Assembly: GCA_015488615.1 (NCBI GenBank)
Contig: WFNM01000121.1
Location: 1-49,213, forward strand
From: Sulfurimonas sp.
Lineage (GTDB): Bacteria; Campylobacterota; Campylobacteria; Campylobacterales; Sulfurimonadaceae
DNA length: 49,213 bases
Direction of reading: 5' to 3'
Each line of letters starts with the position of its first letter. Within the stretch, counting starts at the first letter, position 1. Shown one piece after another: positions 18,667 through 25,921 of this stretch. The translations under genes and the position numbers were made by a program. The notes under the pieces are model-generated. The model saw only the letters and a list, made by a program, of their open reading frames with translations, searched no databases and was not told where the DNA came from.

Positions 18667-19032
18667 ATGCCAACAATAATGGTCGTAGATGATTCAAAAA
18701 CAGTCCGAAACTATCATAGTGCTATACTTAAAAGTATGGGTATGGATATAGTCGAAGCTGAAAATGGAATGGAAGCATTAGAAAAAAGTTTGGGTGCGAG
18801 TATTGATCTCTATTTAGTAGATGTAAATATGCCCATTATGGATGGTTACTCTTTTATAAAAGATCTTCGTAAGCAGGAGAATAATAAAGTTGTACCAGTG
18901 ATTATGGTAACCACTCAAGCAAAAGATATAGATAAAGAAAATGCTTATAAAATTGGTGCGAACCTTTTTGAGACAAAACCTATTAAACCTGATCAGTTAC
19001 AAGCATATATAGATATTTTAGTGAAGAATTAA
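18667..19032 (+). CDS. CheY-like response regulator (second of two)
   Basis: Single receiver domain of 121 residues with D8/D9, phospho-acceptor D52 in LVDVNMPIMDG, Thr82/83 in VTTQAK and Lys104 in FETKPI. It begins 10 bases after the CheZ-like gene, preceded by AGGAG, and ends 11 before cheA. Its position directly before cheA is common for the main output CheY of a chemotaxis operon. The aromatic switch position near 102 is not Tyr (FETKP has Glu), so motor binding cannot be assumed. Confidence 0.93.
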   Translation: MPTIMVVDDSKTVRNYHSAILKSMGMDIVEAENGMEALEKSLGASIDLYLVDVNMPIMDGYSFIKDLRKQENNKVVPVIMVTTQAKDIDKENAYKIGANLFETKPIKPDQLQAYIDILVKN

Positions 19033-19042
19033 GGAAAATATT

Positions 19043-21793
19043 ATGGATCAATTATTAGAACAATTTTTAAGTGAGGCAAGAGAAAACCTTGCTTTCATAG
19101 ATCAAAATATTGGCGAAATCGGTGGAGACGATCCAGAGTTACTTAACTCTGTTTTTCGTGCTGCACATACACTCAAGGGTGGAAGTGGCATTGTAGGTTT
19201 TGAAGCTGTCAAAAATATTACTCACCATGCAGAAGATCTCTTAGATATGCTACGTTCAAACCAGATAGAGTTTAAAAATTCTATGGTAGATGTTCTTTAT
19301 GATGCCTTTGATGAAGTTGTAAATCTCATAGAAGCTGCTGAGGAGACAGGTGATATTGTCGATGCTGATGAAGCTACTGTTGAGACGATTATTGCTAACC
19401 TTAGTGAGCAGATGGGTAAAGAAGTCGAGGGTGAGGAGGAGTGGAGTTTACCATTTACTCTAGCAGATAAAGAGTCTGTTTTAAATCTTCCTCTTAACAC
19501 TCTTCGTAGTGTAAATGATATTAAAATACCTTTTTGCAATGAGACAATAGATGAAGGCTTTACTCAAGAGGCTAATCTCTATGCTATAACATTTGATGTA
19601 GATGATTCTTGTATGGTCTATGGAAATGATCCTATCTATACACTCAGTCTTTTAGAAGAGAAGGTTAAAGGTGTTTTCTCTTGTATGAGTGATGAAAATG
19701 CTAAGGGTGTGCTTAGTGGTACAGAAGATGAAGAGGGACTTCTTTTGAAGTGTTCTCTTACAGCGTTTATCTATGCAACATATGAAGAGATAGAAGATTC
19801 ACTTTTTAACTTTATAGATGAGTTAGAATTTTTACCACTAGATATAAGTTCTCTACTCTCTATATCAAGAGGTGACAGCGGATTACAGATAGACTCACTT
19901 AAAGAGCTCTCTAGTGTGGCAGAAGATTTTGACCTTGCAACTATAAAAAGTGAAGTTGAAAGCTCTATGGAACTTGTTGGCAAAGAGACACTACAGTATG
20001 CAAAACTAGAACGATTTTTAGATATAGTTGGTTTGATTAAAGAGGAAGATACAATAAAGCTCGATGGTTTTTTTCAAACACTTTTCCAAGGAGAAGTATA
20101 CTCTAATGAACATAGTACAAATGAGGAAGTAGCTGGAGTAGAAAATACTGCTCCAATAAGTTCTGAAATAAGAGAGAATTCAGTAGAAGAAGAGAGCAGT
20201 GCACCTGAGCTTACTGAGATTATTCATAAAACTATAAAAAATATTTTTGAACAGCAAGATAAGGCTTTTGCATTTTTAGAGACAGATGAAGATCTCCTAC
20301 GGATGGTAGTTACACTTGAAAAAGCAAGAAAGTTTCTTCCTGATATGCCAGAGATTACATCTAAAGATGACGTTCGTGCCTTTTTAGATGAAAAACTTGG
20401 TCGTGAAGCAGCTCCGCTGCAAGCAAAAGAAGAAGCTGTAATTGAGACAAAAACTGAACTTCTTCCAGAGAAAGAGACTCCTGTAGTTGAAGAGAAGGCA
20501 GTTACACCTGAAGTGACAGCATCAATAGCCCCAGCAGCAGCAAAAGCGAAAGTCGTAAAAGCTGAACCTAAAGAAGAAAAGCACAAAGCGGTAGTTGGTA
20601 AAACAGTAAAAGTAGAACAAGAGTCTATTGATTCTTTAATGAATGTAGTAGGAGAACTTCTTGTAGCAAAGAACTCACTTCCATATTTAGCTGATAATGT
20701 GGTGAGTATGTCTCATGATCAAATAAAACGCGAGATAATGGATAAGTATATTTTTATTAACCGTTTAAGTGAGCAACTTCAAGATCTCATCATGGGCATG
20801 CGCATGCTCCCTATCTCTTATGTGTTTGATAGATATCCTAAACTTGTAAGAGATATAGCAAAAACTCTTAATAAAAAAGTAAAACTAGAGATGTCTGGTG
20901 GTGATACAAAACTTGATAAAAATATGATAGAAATGTTGGCTGATCCTATGATTCATATCATGAGAAATTCACTAGATCATGGTATAGAGATGCCAGATGT
21001 TCGTGAGCAAAAAGGTAAAAATCCTATTGGGTCAGTTACCCTTAAAGCATATGCACAATCTGATAGAATTATAATCGAGATTATTGATGATGGTGCCGGT
21101 ATTAATGTGGAAAGAGTTGCTGGAAAAGTTCTTGAAAAAGGGCTTATGACTCCAGAGCAGATAGATGCACTAAGTGAAAAAGAGATGGCAGAATTAGTTC
21201 TTCTTCCTGGTCTCTCAACGGCAGAGACAATTACGGAGTTTAGTGGTCGTGGTGTAGGTATGGATGTTGTGAAAAAATCTATAGAGAGTTTTGGTGGTAG
21301 TATAGGTATCACTACAAAAGCAAATGAGGGAACAATAATTACACTTGCTATTCCTATGTCTTTAGCTGTGACTTCGTTACTACATATTGAGATGAACTCT
21401 ATTCACTATGGTATTCCGATGGATAGTGTAAGTGAAACAGTAAAGATTGAACGCAGTGAGATAGAATATTTACATAATGAACCATTTGTTTATATTCGTG
21501 GTGATGTCATTCCTTTACTTTTTATAAAAAGTATGTTAAATGAAGGAGAAACTGAAGATCAGCCACTTTCTATAGTAGTGCTCAATATAAAAAATAATCT
21601 TCTTGCTGTCGTTGTTAATAAATTCTTAGGACAGCTTGATGTTGTACAGAAGCCTCTTGTTGGTATTATGGAAGGGCATCCACTTTTTAGTGGAACAGCA
21701 CTTTTAGGGAATGGTCAGATTATCATGGCGATGGATCCTCTTGGACTTTTAAGTATTTGCCAGAAGCTCAAAGAAGATATCAAAGTAGCATAA
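19043..21793 (+). CDS. cheA: Chemotaxis histidine kinase CheA (long form)
   Basis: Autophosphorylating kinase that passes phosphate to the CheY proteins and CheB. Order in the 916 residues: P1 HPt domain 1-120 with the phospho-His H42 in AAHTLKGGSG; an acidic region of unclear fold, about 130-350; a short helical block 390-453; an Ala/Glu/Pro/Lys-rich linker 455-520; P3 dimerisation 523-590; P4 ATPase 595-770 with N-box HIMRNSLDHGIE, IIDDGAGIN and SGRGVGMDVV; P5 CheW-like 772-912. There is no C-terminal receiver, unlike the CheA-Y proteins of Helicobacter and Campylobacter. The 130-453 region is larger than a normal P2 and may contain a localisation segment. Confidence 0.96.
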   Translation: MDQLLEQFLSEARENLAFIDQNIGEIGGDDPELLNSVFRAAHTLKGGSGIVGFEAVKNITHHAEDLLDMLRSNQIEFKNSMVDVLYDAFDEVVNLIEAAEETGDIVDADEATVETIIANLSEQMGKEVEGEEEWSLPFTLADKESVLNLPLNTLRSVNDIKIPFCNETIDEGFTQEANLYAITFDVDDSCMVYGNDPIYTLSLLEEKVKGVFSCMSDENAKGVLSGTEDEEGLLLKCSLTAFIYATYEEIEDSLFNFIDELEFLPLDISSLLSISRGDSGLQIDSLKELSSVAEDFDLATIKSEVESSMELVGKETLQYAKLERFLDIVGLIKEEDTIKLDGFFQTLFQGEVYSNEHSTNEEVAGVENTAPISSEIRENSVEEESSAPELTEIIHKTIKNIFEQQDKAFAFLETDEDLLRMVVTLEKARKFLPDMPEITSKDDVRAFLDEKLGREAAPLQAKEEAVIETKTELLPEKETPVVEEKAVTPEVTASIAPAAAKAKVVKAEPKEEKHKAVVGKTVKVEQESIDSLMNVVGELLVAKNSLPYLADNVVSMSHDQIKREIMDKYIFINRLSEQLQDLIMGMRMLPISYVFDRYPKLVRDIAKTLNKKVKLEMSGGDTKLDKNMIEMLADPMIHIMRNSLDHGIEMPDVREQKGKNPIGSVTLKAYAQSDRIIIEIIDDGAGINVERVAGKVLEKGLMTPEQIDALSEKEMAELVLLPGLSTAETITEFSGRGVGMDVVKKSIESFGGSIGITTKANEGTIITLAIPMSLAVTSLLHIEMNSIHYGIPMDSVSETVKIERSEIEYLHNEPFVYIRGDVIPLLFIKSMLNEGETEDQPLSIVVLNIKNNLLAVVVNKFLGQLDVVQKPLVGIMEGHPLFSGTALLGNGQIIMAMDPLGLLSICQKLKEDIKVA

Positions 21794-21803
21794 GGAGTAT
21801 GAT

Positions 21804-22568
21804 ATGGTAGATTTAATAGTGTTTAGTGTTGGAGAGAATAAATATGCACTGAATATAGAAAATATTCAGCGCATTATTCAGTCAGATACATTGACAAATA
21901 TTCCTAATTCTCATGAGTATATAGATGGTATGATGTCTTATGAAGAGAAAGTTATAAAGGTTATGAACTTTCGTAAATTAATCAATATGCATACCTATGA
22001 GAGCGAACTTAAAACTCTTTTTGAACGTTTAAAGCAAGGGCATAGTGACTGGGTTAATGCTCTGAAAATTTCTGTAGAGACAGGGAAAAATTTTACAAAA
22101 ACACTTAATCCTCATGCTTGTGGTTTAGGAAAGTGGATAGACTCATTTACCGCCTATGATGATCATGTTGTAAAAATTTTAAATGAACTTGTTGAATATC
22201 ATAAGATGCTACACTTAACAGGAGGAGCTGTTCTTGATATGCAAGAGAGAGATCAAGAAAAAGCCATGAAAATGTTTAATGTAGATATTCAAAATATTTA
22301 TGAGCATACAATGGGTGCTTTAGATACATTTGTCGATGAGTTGGACATTGTAGGGAATTCTCTTCAAAAATTGATTATTTATGATAATGCAGAAGGCATT
22401 TTTGCAGTAAAAGTTGATGCAATAGAAGATATAGCTCATATTGAAGAGGATAATATAGCAGATGCTGGATCTAATCATGATATGAATAATTTTTTAGAGT
22501 TAGATGGGGTTTTAGATATGGATGGTGTTTTAATTAATGTCATCAAAACAGTTACATTAGCAAAGTAA
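21804..22568 (+). CDS. CheW protein with an inserted zinc-binding CZB domain
   Basis: The 254-residue protein begins as CheW (1-62: LIVFSVGENKYALNIENIQR...) and ends as CheW (about 186-254: LQKLIIYDNAEGIFAVKVDAI...). The middle (about 66-180) is a four-helix CZB domain: H80 in GHSDWV, C106 in HACGLGKW, and H133/H137 in EYHKMLH. This is the 3-His/1-Cys zinc set of CZB proteins; C106-H133-H137 spacing equals the C52-H79-H83 spacing I recall for E. coli DgcZ. CZB domains sense zinc or hypochlorous acid through the Cys thiolate. The sensor is here placed in the coupling protein rather than the receptor. It lies 11 bases after cheA. Confidence 0.88.
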   Translation: MVDLIVFSVGENKYALNIENIQRIIQSDTLTNIPNSHEYIDGMMSYEEKVIKVMNFRKLINMHTYESELKTLFERLKQGHSDWVNALKISVETGKNFTKTLNPHACGLGKWIDSFTAYDDHVVKILNELVEYHKMLHLTGGAVLDMQERDQEKAMKMFNVDIQNIYEHTMGALDTFVDELDIVGNSLQKLIIYDNAEGIFAVKVDAIEDIAHIEEDNIADAGSNHDMNNFLELDGVLDMDGVLINVIKTVTLAK

Positions 22569-22580
22569 AGGGAAACTACA

Positions 22581-22850
22581 ATGGCAATAACATATGAAAA
22601 CAATGAAGCAAGTTTCACTTCAGTAATTTATGAAGATGAGGTAGTCTCTTTTCGAGATTTTTTACAAGAGAAAGCAGGAGAAGTTCTACAATTTAACTTT
22701 AGCGAGTGCGAAGATATTCACTTAGCTGTACTCCAGCTTATCATGGCATACAAAAAGAACTACGAATGTACTTATGCATTTTGTGACAAAAAAAGTCTTT
22801 ATCAGGCTGTTTTAGAAGGATTTAACACTAGTGAAAACTATTGTAATTAG
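22581..22850 (+). CDS. STAS-like small protein
   Basis: An 89-residue protein with the alternating strand-helix pattern of STAS/anti-sigma-antagonist domains: VVSFRDFLQEKAG helix, VLQFNFSEC strand, DIHLAVLQLIMAY helix, CTYAFCD strand, SLYQAVLEGF helix. The usual phosphorylatable Ser/Thr after the second strand appears replaced (EDIHLAV), so a structural or phospho-independent role is likely. STAS proteins occur in several other chemosensory operons (family knowledge). It starts 13 bases after the CheW-CZB gene, and its 3' end overlaps the parA-like gene by 20 bases. Similarity is structural and modest. Confidence 0.6.
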   Translation: MAITYENNEASFTSVIYEDEVVSFRDFLQEKAGEVLQFNFSECEDIHLAVLQLIMAYKKNYECTYAFCDKKSLYQAVLEGFNTSENYCN

Positions 22851-23571
22851 TAACCGTAAAGGTGGTTCTGCAAAAACTACTACTGCAGTAAACATAGCAA
22901 GTGGACTTGCAAAACATGGTTCGGTATTACTTTTAGATTTAGATACTCAGGGACATGCTTCTATTGGTGTGGGTTGCGAGCCAGATGAAAAACTTGGAGT
23001 GCATTCTATTTTTGAGGGTTCTACACTGAGTGAAACTTTTATTCCTACTGTACATAAAAATCTCACACTCTCTCCTGCACTCGCTCACTTTGATGTGTAT
23101 GAGTATGCAGATCTTCGAGGTATACTTAAAAACCGCTTTAAACGCGAGAAAATAGCAGATTTTTTTGATTACTGTGTTATAGATACTCCTCCAACATTTG
23201 ATGCTCTATTGAAGAACTCTCTTGAAGTTGCTGATAGTGTTGTTATCCCTTTTGTACCACACTACTTAGGTGTTGTAGCTGTAGGACAGATGCTGAGAGC
23301 ACTCTATAAAAGTGCTAAGGCACAAGAGCGAGATATAGCAGATGTAAGTATTTTACCTGTGATGTATAATCCTCATATAAATGAGCACAAAGAGTCTGTC
23401 GAAAAAGTAAAAACTTCTTTTGGTGAGGAAAAACTTCTTTCACCTATAGGTATAGATATTAAACTTGCACAACAATTTGAGTCTGGTGAACCTATCGTTT
23501 TAGATCTTAAACGTTCTAAGGGTATGAAAGATTACAAACGGTGTGTAGAGGAAATTTTACAAAAAATCTAA
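22831..23571 (+). CDS. Orphan ParA-family ATPase (ParC/PpfA-like array-positioning protein)
   Basis: A 246-residue ParA/MinD-type ATPase. The deviant Walker A is RKGGSAKTTT near residue 9, where the usual KGGVGKTT has S-A at the variable positions but both catalytic lysines remain. The LLLDLDTQGHAS motif (Walker A') and YCVIDTPPTFD (Walker B) follow. No parB or parS accompanies it; it is separate from the chromosomal parAB at 35522-37146. Related orphan ParAs in chemotaxis operons position arrays: PpfA for cytoplasmic clusters in Rhodobacter sphaeroides, ParC for polar arrays in Vibrio. Start is GTG at 22831, 10 bases after GAAGGA, inside the STAS-like gene. Confidence 0.85.
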   Translation: MKTIVISNRKGGSAKTTTAVNIASGLAKHGSVLLLDLDTQGHASIGVGCEPDEKLGVHSIFEGSTLSETFIPTVHKNLTLSPALAHFDVYEYADLRGILKNRFKREKIADFFDYCVIDTPPTFDALLKNSLEVADSVVIPFVPHYLGVVAVGQMLRALYKSAKAQERDIADVSILPVMYNPHINEHKESVEKVKTSFGEEKLLSPIGIDIKLAQQFESGEPIVLDLKRSKGMKDYKRCVEEILQKI

Positions 23572-23578
23572 GCTTTAT

Positions 23579-24916
23579 ATGCTAGACTTTGGTATGAATA
23601 TACTAATAGTTGATGATAACATGACAAATAGAATAGTTGTAAAAGCTTTGCTAGAGAACTATGAAGAACAAAATAGTGTAAGATTCGCACTTGAAGAAGC
23701 TACAGATGGTCTCGAAGCAGTAGAAATATGTGCTAAGAAAGAGTTCGATATCGTTCTTATGGATATAAATATGCCAAATATGAATGGCATTGAGGCGAGT
23801 AAAATAATTCGCCAAAATCATCCTAAGCTTATGATTATTGCTATTTCTACAAACGATGATGATGAACAGCGACGTGCAATTTTAAATAATGGTGCAGAGG
23901 ATTATATCTCTAAACCTATAGATCCAGATATATTTAAGCGAAGAATGAAAAACTATCTTGCACTTGTTGAGTCTCGAAAAAGTAAAGTCATAGAAACATC
24001 TCGTTTTGTTAACCTCTTTTCAAATGAAATTTACAATCGTCATACATGTTTCATTTTAGATTCTGAGGATGCTCTTGCAGAATTTTGGGAATTTTTTCTC
24101 TTAAAAGCAAGGGCAAAGTCAAACTATCTTAGTGATGTGATTCGTGTAATAGTTGCATTAGTTGAAAAGCAGATGCAACTCTCTGCAATAAATAAGCTTT
24201 ATATCGAAGAGTCTGAAGATATACAGTACTTTACTTTAACAGGCATAGATGTACTGCCTATAAAAGTAGTAGAGCTAATCTTGAAAAAAAATGAGATGAA
24301 AGAGGGTTTTAAGTTAAGTGCTTCAAAGATCTCTTTTGAGCTTATAAAAGCAAAACAGTATGAAGATGAAACAGTATATAAACCTATAAAGCCTGCTAAA
24401 GCAAAGCAGGTTGAAATCATCAAAACTGTACAAGTTGAACCGCTAACTATGAAAGCTTCAGCTCCATTAGTAGTGTTTGACTACTTAGATAGTGATGATA
24501 TGATCGACTTAGAAGAGTATGCTGGAAAGTTAAACTCACTTATGCTGCTAGTTGGAAGTGACTTAAATGAAGAAGAAGTTGTTGAGATTTACTCCTTTGT
24601 AGATAGGCTTGCTAGCATACTTCATACTTATGCAGAAGCTGTAGATATTTCTGAAGCATTAGCATCCCTCTCGAGAGATATGAGAGATCATATGGCTGTC
24701 TTTCTGGAAAATGCCAACTCTTTTGCCCCTATGTGTTCTGCATTTAGCAAAGATATGTCAAACTGGGTGGAGCAGACTTTTTATACGGGTGCTCCAAGTG
24801 TAGACTTTATGAATGCTACTATTGTCGTAAATTGCCAAACTATTAGCGGTATGCTCACTATGAATGATACTCCAGCAGATGGGGAAGATGACTTTGATGA
24901 TATATTTGATTTTTAA
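23579..24916 (+). CDS. Response regulator with large helical C-terminal region and acidic tail
   Basis: The 445 residues begin with a complete receiver domain (1-125: D12/D13, phospho-acceptor D62 in LMDINMPNMNG, Lys112 in YISKPI). The rest is a novel-looking region with no DNA-binding, GGDEF, EAL or kinase motif: about 140-265 mixed, a Lys-rich linker near 270-285, then a predicted helical block 293-415. It ends in an acidic-aromatic tail with DDFDDIFDF. The start could be ATG 23579 or ATG 23594 (residue 6); neither has a strong ribosome site. As the penultimate gene it may be an operon-specific output or scaffold protein phosphorylated by CheA. Confidence 0.8.
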   Translation: MLDFGMNILIVDDNMTNRIVVKALLENYEEQNSVRFALEEATDGLEAVEICAKKEFDIVLMDINMPNMNGIEASKIIRQNHPKLMIIAISTNDDDEQRRAILNNGAEDYISKPIDPDIFKRRMKNYLALVESRKSKVIETSRFVNLFSNEIYNRHTCFILDSEDALAEFWEFFLLKARAKSNYLSDVIRVIVALVEKQMQLSAINKLYIEESEDIQYFTLTGIDVLPIKVVELILKKNEMKEGFKLSASKISFELIKAKQYEDETVYKPIKPAKAKQVEIIKTVQVEPLTMKASAPLVVFDYLDSDDMIDLEEYAGKLNSLMLLVGSDLNEEEVVEIYSFVDRLASILHTYAEAVDISEALASLSRDMRDHMAVFLENANSFAPMCSAFSKDMSNWVEQTFYTGAPSVDFMNATIVVNCQTISGMLTMNDTPADGEDDFDDIFDF

Positions 24917-24924
24917 GGAGAGTA

Positions 24925-25134
24925 ATGATGTATAAGGTAAAGGTAACAAGCCCATGTAGTTGTTTTGTGAAAAATGGTCTGAATGATTTTCAAGATTTTT
25001 CTACAAAAGAGGAAGCTAAAAAAGAGGCACAATCTCTACTTCACACTATGCAAACTACTTTTTGTGCAAAGCATGAGTTTAGTATGTTAGAGCAGTTTGG
25101 CTCTTTTACTATAATGACTAAATCAAGAAGATAA
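24925..25134 (+). CDS. Small hypothetical protein, last gene of the chemosensory operon
   Basis: A 69-residue frame with a good ribosome site (AAGGAG at 24915-24920). The second ATG at 24928 has the better spacing. It contains three cysteines (C11, C13 within PCSCF, and FCAKH) and a helical middle rich in Lys/Glu/Ala. There is no signal peptide or known domain. Tight spacing (8 bases) to the preceding gene and a sensible codon pattern argue that it is real. Function unknown; a metal or redox role for the Cys/His pairs would be speculation. Confidence 0.65.
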   Translation: MMYKVKVTSPCSCFVKNGLNDFQDFSTKEEAKKEAQSLLHTMQTTFCAKHEFSMLEQFGSFTIMTKSRR

Positions 25135-25149
25135 AAACACTACAAAAGC

Positions 25150-25866
25150 TTAGAGAAATATCTCTACAGCTCTCTCTAAATCCTCTATCGTGTCGATACC
25201 AAATCCAGTTGAAGCAACTTTTACCATAGTGATTTTTTTACCATGATAAATAGCACGAAGTTGCTCTAGTTTTTCTATATCTTCTATGGGTGCATCTTTA
25301 AGAGAACAGAACTCCTTTAAACTCTTTTTTGAAAATCCATAAATTCCGATGTGCCCAAAATACTTCGCTCCTCCACCTTGGTTGTAGGGAATGGCTGAAC
25401 GAGAGAAGTAGATAGCATTATCAGTTTCATCGAGTACTACTTTTACAAGATTAGGATCAATGGCTGCATCTGCATTTATAGCATTGTAGCAACTTCCCAT
25501 AATAAATGAAGCATTGTTTTTTTGCAAGTATTGGAGTTTTTTCATGAGTGCCTCTACAACATCAGGTTCTATAAAAGGCTCATCTGCTTGAACATTGACG
25601 ATAAGTTCATCATCATCCAATTCTAAGATAGTAGCACACTCATGAATGCGGTCTGTACCACTCTTATGTGTTGTAGAAGTAAGCATCGCCTCGATTCCAT
25701 ACTCTTTACAAATTTCAATGATTTTCTCATCATCAGCAGCAACTACGACTCGATCAAGATGTGCTACTCTTTTTGCAGTACGGACAACCATCGGAAGGCC
25801 ACCTATATCTGCAAGTACTTTTTGAGGGAAACGCGAAGATGCTAAACGTGCTGGAATAATAATCAT
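25150..25866 (-). CDS. kdsB: 3-deoxy-manno-octulosonate cytidylyltransferase
   Basis: Activates Kdo as CMP-Kdo for lipid A-core assembly in Gram-negative outer membranes. The 238 residues show MIIIPARLASSRFPQKVLADIGGLPM condensed to its motifs: the nucleotide-binding PARLASSR-x-P-x-K start, then VVVAADDE, THKSGTDRIHE (the conserved Ser-Gly-Thr-[DE]-R) and VNVQADEPFI, with YFSRSAIPY and GHIGIYGF further on. Full length for the family (about 240-250). It stands alone on the minus strand, convergent with the chemosensory operon and divergent from the methyltransferase gene. Confidence 0.96.
   Translation of the reverse strand: MIIIPARLASSRFPQKVLADIGGLPMVVRTAKRVAHLDRVVVAADDEKIIEICKEYGIEAMLTSTTHKSGTDRIHECATILELDDDELIVNVQADEPFIEPDVVEALMKKLQYLQKNNASFIMGSCYNAINADAAIDPNLVKVVLDETDNAIYFSRSAIPYNQGGGAKYFGHIGIYGFSKKSLKEFCSLKDAPIEDIEKLEQLRAIYHGKKITMVKVASTGFGIDTIEDLERAVEIFL
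25151..25166 (-). terminator. Weak hairpin at the kdsB 3' end
   Basis: TAGAGA (25151-25156), AATA loop and TCTCTA (25161-25166) form a six-pair stem over the last codons of kdsB. On the minus strand a T-rich stretch follows about 12 bases later. This is weak as an intrinsic terminator, yet it is the only candidate between the two convergent genes. Confidence 0.3.
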
Positions 25867-25881
25867 TTAATGCCTTTAAGT

Positions 25882-25899
25882 TATAATTAGGAAATTATA
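25882..25899. promoter_or_regulatory. Divergent -10 elements for kdsB and the methyltransferase operon
   Basis: TATAAT at 25882-25887 on the plus strand, and TATAAT on the minus strand at 25894-25899 (plus ATTATA), within the 55-base divergent spacer. They lie at reasonable distances from ATG 25922 (+) and ATG 25866 (-). Transcription from the two would compete because the elements nearly touch. Confidence 0.5.
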
Positions 25900-25921
25900 T
25901 CTAAAAGGCTCTTTTTTTCCT

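Noticed and set aside
18667-19032. Second CheY as a broken or duplicate copy of the first
   Set aside because: Both keep all phosphorylation residues and differ widely in sequence, so they are two working proteins rather than a recent duplication.
20411-20620. Repeat-rich Ala/Glu/Lys stretch in cheA as a possible tandem repeat
   Set aside because: It is a low-complexity linker before P3, with no regular period at the DNA level.
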